In this document: piece after piece, positions 6,596-13,543 of the stretch
How positions within the stretch are numbered: position 1 is the first letter of the stretch
Layout: every line of letters begins with the position of its first letter
Source of the DNA: an uncultured Prevotella sp.
GTDB taxonomy: Bacteria; Bacteroidota; Bacteroidia; Bacteroidales; Bacteroidaceae
NCBI GenBank assembly: GCA_947167845.1
Contig: CAMVJQ010000026.1
Coordinates: 1 to 34,449 of the forward strand
Direction of reading: 5' to 3'
Length of the DNA: 34,449 nt
Program-made: the position numbers and the translations under genes
Notes under the pieces: generated by a model
The model's input: only the letters and a program-made list of their open reading frames with translations
Databases searched by the model: none
What the model was told of the DNA's origin: nothing

Positions 6596-7936
6596 ATGAT
6601 GAACTGGCAACAACTGATATCCAATAAGAGGCTCGGACAGGAGCACAGACATCCTGAGCGTCACGACGACCGCACGGAGTTCAAGCGCGACTACGACCGT
6701 CTGATCTTCTCGGCCCCGTTCCGCCGTCTGCAGAACAAGACGCAGGTGTTCCCCCTGCCGGGCAGCATCTTCGTACACAACCGCCTCACCCACTCGCTTG
6801 AGGTGGCCTGTGTCGGCATGTCGCTGGGTAACGACGTGGCCCGGCAGTTGACAAGGCAGCACCCCGAACTCGCCGACACGCTCTTCCCTGAAATCGGGCA
6901 GATCGTCTCGGCCGCCTGCCTGGCTCACGACATGGGCAACCCCCCCTTTGGCCACAGCGGCGAGAAAGCCATCCAGACCTATTTCACCGAAGGCCCGGGC
7001 CTCGACCTGCAGCGTTCGGTCAGCCACGCTTTCTGGGACGACATCACCCACTTCGAGGGCAACGCCAATGCGTTCCGCCTGCTCACCCATCAGTTCAAGG
7101 GGCGCAGAGCCGGCGGTTTTGTCCTGACTTATTCCATGCTTTCCAGCATCGTGAAATATCCCTACTCCTCATCCGCTGCCAGCAGGAAAGGCAAGTTCGG
7201 ATTCTTCAACACCGAGCGCGACATCTATCGGAGAATCGCCGATGAATTGGGCATTATCTGCATCTCAGAGCCGGGCGAGCCGCTGAAATACGTGCGCCAT
7301 CCGCTGGTCTATCTCGTCGAGGCCGCAGATGACATCTGCTATGAGATCATGGACATCGAGGATGCCCATAAACTTAAAATCATTTCATACGACGAGACAG
7401 CCCGCCTGCTGCTCAGTTTCTTCGATGAGCCCAGGCAGCAGAGCATCCTACAGCGCATCATCGACGAGGGCCTGACTGACGACAACGAGAAAGTGGTTTA
7501 CATGCGTGCCTGCGTCATCGGCCTGCTGGAGCACGAGTGCGCCCAAGTGTTCTGCGACCATGAAGGCGAGATCCTCAGCGGCACCTTCAGCGGCTCGCTC
7601 ATCGACCACATCCCCGAAGTGCCCTGCAAGGCCTACAAGGCCTGTGCCTCACTCTCCGCCACGCGCATCTACCGCAGCCGGCCCGTGCTCGACGTCGAAC
7701 TGTCGGGCTACAAGATCATGGAGACGCTCATGCAGCATTTCATCGAGGCCGCCCACTACCCCGACCGTTTCTACTCCAAGCAACTCATCTGCCGCGTCAG
7801 CAGCCAGTACGACATCGACTCCGACAACCTGGAGACCCGCCTGATGGCCATCATCGACTACATCAGCGGCATGACCGATGTCTACGCCCTCGATGTCTAC
7901 CAGAAGATATGTGGCATCTCACTGCCCATCGTGTGA
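6596..7936 (+). CDS. dgt: Deoxyguanosinetriphosphate triphosphohydrolase (dGTPase-like HD hydrolase)
   Basis: 446 residues. The HD-domain metal site is clear: HNRLTHSLEV (His66), LAHDMGNPPFGHSGE (His111-Asp112, His120) and a later VYLVEAADDICYEIMD with the third acidic ligand. The family cleaves dGTP, and often other dNTPs, to the nucleoside and triphosphate, tuning deoxynucleotide pools. PFRRLQNKTQVFPLPGSIFVHNR is the conserved N-terminal signature. Two adjacent ATGs (6596, 6599) are possible starts. The gene diverges from dut, pairing two dNTP house-cleaning enzymes across 114-129 nt. The GH53 gene starts 21 nt after its stop and may be co-transcribed, though the functions are unrelated. 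Confidence 0.93.
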   Translation: MMNWQQLISNKRLGQEHRHPERHDDRTEFKRDYDRLIFSAPFRRLQNKTQVFPLPGSIFVHNRLTHSLEVACVGMSLGNDVARQLTRQHPELADTLFPEIGQIVSAACLAHDMGNPPFGHSGEKAIQTYFTEGPGLDLQRSVSHAFWDDITHFEGNANAFRLLTHQFKGRRAGGFVLTYSMLSSIVKYPYSSSAASRKGKFGFFNTERDIYRRIADELGIICISEPGEPLKYVRHPLVYLVEAADDICYEIMDIEDAHKLKIISYDETARLLLSFFDEPRQQSILQRIIDEGLTDDNEKVVYMRACVIGLLEHECAQVFCDHEGEILSGTFSGSLIDHIPEVPCKAYKACASLSATRIYRSRPVLDVELSGYKIMETLMQHFIEAAHYPDRFYSKQLICRVSSQYDIDSDNLETRLMAIIDYISGMTDVYALDVYQKICGISLPIV

Positions 7937-7957
7937 ATTGAGAATTGATAATTAGAT

Positions 7958-9220
7958 ATGATTATGAAAGCAAAGACACTATTGATCACTACACTATTCA
8001 GCATTGCCGGCCTGACACACGCACAGAATCAGATGTATGTCGGCGGCGACATCTCCGTCCTGCAGAGTTACGAAGACAACAAGGTGGACTATCTCGACGC
8101 TAACGGACAGAAGATTGACAATGTCCTCAAATACATGAAGAGCGAGGCCGTCGGCTGGAATGCCCAGCGCGTGCGCCTCTTCGTCGACCCAAGCGGCGAC
8201 AGCGACCCACAGGTCTGCCAGGACATCGACTATGTCGTTCGTCTCGCCAAGCGCATCAAGGCCGAAGGGTTCACCTTCATGCTCGACTTCCACTACAGCG
8301 ACACCTGGGCTGACCCCGCCGCACAGTGGACGCCCAAGTCATGGCTCTCGCTGAACGACGAACAACTCAAGGCAAAGATCTACGACTACACCAGGGAGAG
8401 CCTGCAGAGACTCGTGGAGGCCGGGGCCACGCCCGACTTCATCCAGACGGGCAACGAGATTTCCTACGGCATGCTCTGGGGCAGTCAAGGCACTACCGCC
8501 AACCGCTGCTACAGCAACTCGCCCGCAGCCAACTGGAGCCGGTTCACCGGCCTTCTGCAACAGGCCACGAAAGCCTGCCGCGAGGTGTGCCCGAACGCGC
8601 AGATCATCATCCACTCAGAACGCTCCGGCGACCCATCGGCACTGGAGTTCTACTTCAACAAACTCAAGGACATCGACTTCGATGTCATCGGCCTCTCCTA
8701 CTACCCCTTCTGGCATCAGGGACTGCCGAAACTGTCGGAGTCGCTCAACAAACTGGCTTCGCTCTACCCCTCGAAGAAGGTGCAGATCGTAGAGACCGCC
8801 TACTACTACCAGTGGCAACCGGCAAAGGGCAAGGGCATCGACTACGACTTCTCCGCCGTATGGCCCGTCTCGCCGGCAGGACAGGCTGCCTACGCCCAGG
8901 CCCTCATCGACGAACTGAAGAAGCACGCCAACGTGAACGGCCTCTACTGGTGGTTCCCCGAGGAGAACGGCAACGGCCCCAACAGCAAGGTGCTGAAGGA
9001 CTGGGTGAACCGTGGCCTCTGGGACGACAACACGCACAGAGCCCTCCCCGGCCTCTACGTGCTGAAGAATTTCCTCAGCGGCGGCACAGGCATCAGCGGC
9101 AGAGCCGTCGATACGAAGACCGACGGTTCATGGAACGACCTGCTGGGCCGACGCTCAGAGCATCAGCCCAGCGGGCGTGGTGTCTACATCCACAATGGGC
9201 GCAAGGTGATTGTCAAGTAA
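7958..9220 (+). CDS. Secreted arabinogalactan endo-beta-1,4-galactanase, GH53
   Basis: 420 residues. A signal peptide (about 1-22, THA-QNQ) precedes a single GH53 (beta/alpha)8 barrel. Diagnostic motifs are RVRLFVDPSGD, DFHYSDTWADPAAQ, FIQTGNEISYGMLWG with the acid/base Glu167, GLSYYPFWHQ, and VQIVETAYYYQW with the nucleophile Glu279. The enzyme cuts beta-1,4-galactan side chains of pectin (type I arabinogalactan) outside the cytoplasm. The C-terminus (about 378-420) ends in SGRGVYIHNGRKVIVK, a tail common on secreted Prevotella proteins and reminiscent of type IX secretion sorting domains, though too short to be sure. A second ATG at 7964 (MKAKTLL) is an equally good start. No susC/susD pair or other glycosidase accompanies it. 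Confidence 0.93.
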   Translation: MIMKAKTLLITTLFSIAGLTHAQNQMYVGGDISVLQSYEDNKVDYLDANGQKIDNVLKYMKSEAVGWNAQRVRLFVDPSGDSDPQVCQDIDYVVRLAKRIKAEGFTFMLDFHYSDTWADPAAQWTPKSWLSLNDEQLKAKIYDYTRESLQRLVEAGATPDFIQTGNEISYGMLWGSQGTTANRCYSNSPAANWSRFTGLLQQATKACREVCPNAQIIIHSERSGDPSALEFYFNKLKDIDFDVIGLSYYPFWHQGLPKLSESLNKLASLYPSKKVQIVETAYYYQWQPAKGKGIDYDFSAVWPVSPAGQAAYAQALIDELKKHANVNGLYWWFPEENGNGPNSKVLKDWVNRGLWDDNTHRALPGLYVLKNFLSGGTGISGRAVDTKTDGSWNDLLGRRSEHQPSGRGVYIHNGRKVIVK

Positions 9221-9233
9221 ACACAGAGCCCCC

Positions 9234-9947
9234 TCAGAGCAGCGAGAAGGCGACGTCCATCATGCGGGTAAACGTGGTCTGCCGCTCTTCGGCAGTAGTC
9301 GCCTCCCCAGTGATGATGTGGTCGGATACGGTGCAGATGGTCAGAGCCCGCTTGCCGGCACGGGCGGCATTCATGTAGAGAGCCGAGGCTTCCATCTCGA
9401 CAGCCAGCACGCCCATGGAGATCCACTTGTCGTTGTGGGCATTCTCCGTATAGAATGTATCCGACGAGAACACATTGCCCACCCGGTAGCGGTAGCCCAG
9501 GCGCTCACAGGTCTCAGCAGCCTGGCGCACCAGCGAGAAGTCGGCGATGGGCGCAAACGTGCCGGGCAGTTCGTACTGGGCACCGTAGTTGGAGTTGGTG
9601 CAGGCCCCCATCGCTATCACGAGGTCACCGATGCGGAGATCTTCCTGGATGGCTCCGGCCGAGCCGACGCGGATGATGGTATCCACGTCGTAGAAGTTGA
9701 ACAACTCGTAGGTATAGATGCCGATGGAGGGGATGCCCATGCCGTGGCCCATCACGCTGACGGGGCGGCCCTGATGAGTACCCGTGAAGCCCAGCATGCC
9801 CCGCACATTATTAAACTGCACGGGATTGTCGAGGAACTTCTCTGCCATAAACTTGGCGCGCAGGGGGTCGCCGGCCATGATGACGGTCTTGGCGATCTCG
9901 CCTTGCTGTGCCCCGATGTGGGGCGTGGGTGTTTTAGGTCTTTCCAT
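9234..9947 (-). CDS. deoD: Purine nucleoside phosphorylase, DeoD type
   Basis: 237 residues, the usual length of hexameric DeoD enzymes, which cleave purine (deoxy)nucleosides with phosphate to free base and (deoxy)ribose-1-phosphate for salvage. Motifs seen: the phosphate loop MAGDPLRAKF, VSVMGHGMGIPS, TIIRVGSAGAIQ, VGNVFSSDTFY, the ribose/base site GVLAVEMEASALYMNA and the catalytic TVSDHI. The start MERPKTPTPHIGA is supported by a well-formed promoter 37 nt upstream. It converges on the GH53 gene with 13 nt between stops and is divergent from the DUF6057 gene. It appears to be monocistronic. Confidence 0.95.
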   Translation of the reverse strand: MERPKTPTPHIGAQQGEIAKTVIMAGDPLRAKFMAEKFLDNPVQFNNVRGMLGFTGTHQGRPVSVMGHGMGIPSIGIYTYELFNFYDVDTIIRVGSAGAIQEDLRIGDLVIAMGACTNSNYGAQYELPGTFAPIADFSLVRQAAETCERLGYRYRVGNVFSSDTFYTENAHNDKWISMGVLAVEMEASALYMNAARAGKRALTICTVSDHIITGEATTAEERQTTFTRMMDVAFSLL

Positions 9948-9983
9948 AATCAGTCGGTTTGTTAATTATTTAGCAACACTGTG

Positions 9984-10015
9984 CAAATATACGAACTTAT
10001 TTTGAGACTGCCAAA
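9984..10015 (-). promoter_or_regulatory. Bacteroidetes-type promoter for deoD
   Basis: On the minus strand TTTG (10012-10015) is followed after 20 nt by TATATTTG (9984-9991), matching the -33/-7 consensus of the Bacteroidetes housekeeping sigma factor. The start codon follows 36 nt later. Confidence 0.8.
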
Positions 10016-10174
10016 TCTTTTCCTGCTTTTTTGGCTTTACCGGATGTCGTGTGCCGTCACTGCCACTCCGACTACTGGGCCGACAATTCTTTATGGCGCT
10101 TATCATTTTCTTTATTTTACTACCCAAGGAAAGAAATTTCCCGAAAAGGTCAACGGACTTTCCCACTTTTTTCC

Positions 10175-10182
10175 TACCTTTG
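10175..10182 (+). promoter_or_regulatory. -7 promoter box for the DUF6057/propeller operon
   Basis: TACCTTTG lies 9 nt before the ATG at 10192 and 21 nt before the ATG at 10204. Longer in-frame extensions back to 10051 would run through this box and are rejected. The -33 region has no clear TTTG. Confidence 0.65.
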
Positions 10183-10191
10183 CAGCGACTT

Positions 10192-12024
10192 ATGCAGAAC
10201 ATCATGAAACAAAAGCATCTGACAATCATCATCTGGCTGACAGCACTCGCCCTGACGGGCGGCGCGATGCTCCTCTTCGAGAGCGACCAACTGTGGAAAG
10301 TGCAGGAGAGGAACCTGTTCCTCAACACGCCCCTCTACCTGAAGGAACAACTGGTGGTGCCCGGCGGGCTGCTCACGTGGGCCGGCACGTGGTTCACCCA
10401 ACTGCTCTACTATCCCCTGCTAGGCGTGACGCTGCTCTGCGCCTGGTGGCTGCTGCTGATGAGCATCACGAAACGGGCGTTCAACATACCCGACCGCTGG
10501 GCCATCCTGACGCTCGTGCCCGTCGTCATCCTGCTGGTGACGAACATGGACATGGGCTACTGGATATACATCCTGAAACTGAGGGGACACTTCTTCGTGA
10601 CCACCATCGGCACGACCATCGTGGCAGCCCTGCTGTGGGGCTACAGACGGCTGCCCGCCAACGACGCGCTGCGGGCTGCCTACATCTGCATCACCTGCGC
10701 GCTGGGCTACCCCCTCATGGGCATCTACGGACTGGCCGCAGCCCTGCTGATGGGCATCTGGTCGTGGCGACTGTCAAGCCGCACCGGGGCCCTCATCGCA
10801 AGCGCCACCGCCATCGTGAGCGTGGCGGCAGTACCCCTGATCTGCTATCGCCTCATCTACTACCAAACGAACCTGGCCAACGTGCTATGGGCAGAACTGC
10901 CGCTCTTCTACACGAAGGAGGAGTATCATGCCTACTACATCCCCTACTATCTGCTGGCCCTCTGCTTCGTCATCCTGGCCGTCACCTACCGCAAGGAGCG
11001 GCAGTACAGGCCGATGAAGAAGCCCCTGTATCTGGCCTACCAGGCCCTGACAGCCATTCTGCTGGCGGGCGGCGCCTACACTGGCTGGATGAAGGACGAG
11101 AACTTCCACCGCGAACTGGCGATGCAGCACCGCATCGCCCGGCAGGACTGGGACGGGGTGCTGGAGGAGGCCGCCAAGCAGCAGGACGAGCCGACACGCG
11201 CCATCGTCATGATGCGCAACCTGGCACTCTCGCGCATCGGCCGACAGGGCGACGCGATGTGCCTCTACAAAAACGGCTCGAAGGCCTACGCAGGCCCAAC
11301 GGGCATGAGCCTGATGATCGTGGCAGGGCCGATGCTATACTACCAGTACGGCATGCTCAACTACTGCCACCGCCTGTGTACGGAGATGGGCGTGGAGTTC
11401 GGCTTCCGAACGGGCGACTACCAACTGCTGGCCAACTGCGCCCTGCTCGACGGCGACAAGCCGCTGGCACGCAAGTATCTGCACACGCTGAAAAAGACAT
11501 GGTTCTACAGCGACTGGGCCAGGCAGACAGAGACCCTGCTGGACCACCCGGAACAGATCGCCAAAGACCGGGAGCGCGAGCCCATCACCCACATGCTGCA
11601 CTACGACAACTCGCTCGGAGGCGACAAGGGCTACACCGAGCGCATGATCATGACACAACTGGCCAGAAGCACCAACAGCGAAGACCCCATATTCATGGAG
11701 CAGGCCCTGCTGGCCACTCTCTGGACGAGGAACATCAGCCAGTTCTGGTATCACTTCAAGAAATACATCACCCTGCACCCACGGGGGCCGATACCGCGCT
11801 ACTACCAGGAGGCGGCCTACCTCTACGGCAGGCTGGAGGAGAGACCGGAAGTGGAGCAGATGCCCTTCGACGCCGGCATCAAGGACACCTATGAGCGCTT
11901 CATGACCGCCGCCCTGCACTACAACAACCAGGAGGTGGAGGTGGTCAGGCAGGGCCTGTACCCCTTCTTCGGAGAGACCTACTATTACGATTACTATACG
12001 ATGAGCAAACTCCCAGAATACTAA
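10192..12024 (+). CDS. DUF6057 family integral membrane protein
   Basis: About 610 residues. The N-terminal half (to about residue 300) holds around nine or ten hydrophobic segments, for example LTIIIWLTALALTGGAMLLF, WAILTLVPVVILLVTNMDMG, LYLAYQALTAILLAGGAYTGW. The C-terminal half (about 310-610) is soluble and helical with TPR-like pairs, as in DWDGVLEEAAKQQDEPTRAI and GDYQLLANCALLDGDKPLAR. It matches the DUF6057 family of Bacteroidales, which has no known function. A membrane-embedded first half with a helical repeat tail suggests a scaffold or transporter-like component. The propeller lipoprotein follows 4 nt later, so the two are almost certainly co-translated. The start is set by the promoter box at 10175-10182; ATG 10204 (MKQKHLTIII) is an equally good choice. 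Confidence 0.8.
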   Translation: MQNIMKQKHLTIIIWLTALALTGGAMLLFESDQLWKVQERNLFLNTPLYLKEQLVVPGGLLTWAGTWFTQLLYYPLLGVTLLCAWWLLLMSITKRAFNIPDRWAILTLVPVVILLVTNMDMGYWIYILKLRGHFFVTTIGTTIVAALLWGYRRLPANDALRAAYICITCALGYPLMGIYGLAAALLMGIWSWRLSSRTGALIASATAIVSVAAVPLICYRLIYYQTNLANVLWAELPLFYTKEEYHAYYIPYYLLALCFVILAVTYRKERQYRPMKKPLYLAYQALTAILLAGGAYTGWMKDENFHRELAMQHRIARQDWDGVLEEAAKQQDEPTRAIVMMRNLALSRIGRQGDAMCLYKNGSKAYAGPTGMSLMIVAGPMLYYQYGMLNYCHRLCTEMGVEFGFRTGDYQLLANCALLDGDKPLARKYLHTLKKTWFYSDWARQTETLLDHPEQIAKDREREPITHMLHYDNSLGGDKGYTERMIMTQLARSTNSEDPIFMEQALLATLWTRNISQFWYHFKKYITLHPRGPIPRYYQEAAYLYGRLEERPEVEQMPFDAGIKDTYERFMTAALHYNNQEVEVVRQGLYPFFGETYYYDYYTMSKLPEY

Positions 12025-12028
12025 ACCT

Positions 12029-13528
12029 ATGATGAAAAGACTGACATACACCGCCATCGCCCTGGCCATGATGGGCTGCACGGGACCAGCAGTGCCCGAC
12101 GTGTTCACCGACTCGAAAGAACTGCCCAAGATATATCCCGACTATACCGACGTGACCATCCCCGTCAACATCGCTCCGCTCACCTTCGAACTCGACGAGG
12201 AGGCCGACGGAATGATAGCCCGCCTCGCCGCAGGCAAAGAGGAAATCGTGATGGAAGACAAAGCACAGCCGGACCCAGACGACTGGCGCACGCTGACGGA
12301 GAACGCCAGGGGAGGCGCCATCAGCGTGGACGTCTATGCACGCAAGGCCGGACAGTGGACGCACTACAAGCCCTTCAAGATATACGTATCGGCAGACAGC
12401 ATCGACAGTCACCTGAGTTACCGCCTGATCTATCCCTCCTTCGTCAGTTACGAGGAACTGACCATCAACCAGCGCTGTCTGGAGAACTACGACGAGAGCG
12501 TCATCTACGACAACATACTCTGCAGTTTCGAGAAGGACGGACAGTGCATCAACTGCCACCACTACCAGCAGTACAACCCCGAGCGCATGCAGTTCCACGC
12601 CCGCCAGAACCACGGGGGCACCGTCATCGCCTACGACGGCAAGATCAAGAAGGTGGACATGCGCCACGACTCGCTGCTCGCCGCCGGCGTCTACCCAGCC
12701 TGGCATCCCTGGCTGAAACTGATCGTCTACTCCACGAACAAGACCGCCCAGAGTTTCCATACCGTACACCACAACAAGATTGAGGTGTATGACACGAAGA
12801 GCGACCTCATCGCCTACGACATCGACAAGGGCGAAGTGACCAATCTGGAAAACGACAGCACCGAACTGGACGTGTTCCCCGCCTGGGCACCCGACGGCAA
12901 GACGCTCTACTACTGCAGTGCCCACTTCGAGCAGAAAGACCCGGGCAAGGCGAGAGTCACAGAAATCATCAACCGGGCGCAGGAACTGAAATACAACATC
13001 TACAAGAAGCGCTTCGACCCGGAGACGATGACCTTCGGCCCCCGCGAACTCGTCTTCGCGGCTGACAGCCTCAACAAGAGCGCGACGCTGCCACGCATCT
13101 CGCCCGACGGCCGCTATCTGATGTTCGCAATGGCCGAATTCGGCGTGTTCCACATCTGGCACCACGACGCCGACCTCTGGATGACCGACCTGCAGACCAA
13201 CGAGACCAGATGTCTGAAGGAGATCAACTCCGCGGACACGGAGAGTTACCACAGTTGGTCGAGCAGCGGCAGATGGGTGGTATTCAGCAGCCGCCGCGAC
13301 GACGGCACCCATACCCGCCCCTTCTTCGCACACATCGACAAAGAAGGCCGCTTCGCCAAACCGTTCGAACTGCCCAGTGCCGACCCTGACTTCCACCGCC
13401 TGTTCGGCAAATGCTATAACATACCGGAGTTTATGAGAGGCCCCGTCAGCATCAAGCCGCAGACCTTTGCCGACGTGCTCAAAGACGACGGAGAGCCCGT
13501 GAAATACGTGCATCGACTGAGCAAATAG
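12029..13528 (+). CDS. TolB-like beta-propeller lipoprotein with a CXXCH haem-binding motif
   Basis: 499 residues. The N-terminus KRLTYTAIALAMMGC is a lipoprotein signal with Cys17. After a beta-rich domain (about 35-150) comes GQCINCHH, a CXXCH c-type haem attachment site at Cys173-Cys176-His177. The remainder holds PD40/TolB-like propeller blades: GVYPAWHPWLKLIVYSTNKT, VFPAWAPDGKTLYYCS, TLPRISPDGRYLMFA, SYHSWSSSGRWVVFSS. Annotation of such genes as cytochrome c related rests on the single haem motif. The axial ligand partner and any enzymatic activity are unknown. It sits 4 nt behind the DUF6057 membrane protein and is predicted to be anchored in the envelope. M2 at 12032 is an alternative start. 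It converges on the beta-helix gene with 15 nt between stops. Confidence 0.8.
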   Translation: MMKRLTYTAIALAMMGCTGPAVPDVFTDSKELPKIYPDYTDVTIPVNIAPLTFELDEEADGMIARLAAGKEEIVMEDKAQPDPDDWRTLTENARGGAISVDVYARKAGQWTHYKPFKIYVSADSIDSHLSYRLIYPSFVSYEELTINQRCLENYDESVIYDNILCSFEKDGQCINCHHYQQYNPERMQFHARQNHGGTVIAYDGKIKKVDMRHDSLLAAGVYPAWHPWLKLIVYSTNKTAQSFHTVHHNKIEVYDTKSDLIAYDIDKGEVTNLENDSTELDVFPAWAPDGKTLYYCSAHFEQKDPGKARVTEIINRAQELKYNIYKKRFDPETMTFGPRELVFAADSLNKSATLPRISPDGRYLMFAMAEFGVFHIWHHDADLWMTDLQTNETRCLKEINSADTESYHSWSSSGRWVVFSSRRDDGTHTRPFFAHIDKEGRFAKPFELPSADPDFHRLFGKCYNIPEFMRGPVSIKPQTFADVLKDDGEPVKYVHRLSK

Positions 13529-13543
13529 GCTGTAGGGAGAAGG

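Noticed and set aside
10051..10191. N-terminal extension of the DUF6057 protein
   Set aside because: It would run through the -7 box at 10175-10182 and adds no recognisable domain.
9981..11894. 637-codon open frame on the plus strand in another phase over the DUF6057 gene
   Set aside because: The product is rich in Arg, His, Pro and Gly without any fold pattern; the overlapping frame shows membrane helices and a matching promoter.
11945..13513. Long open frame (522 codons) antisense to the propeller lipoprotein gene
   Set aside because: It mirrors a GC-rich gene with strong codon bias, its product has no domain or signal, and the opposite strand carries clear family motifs.
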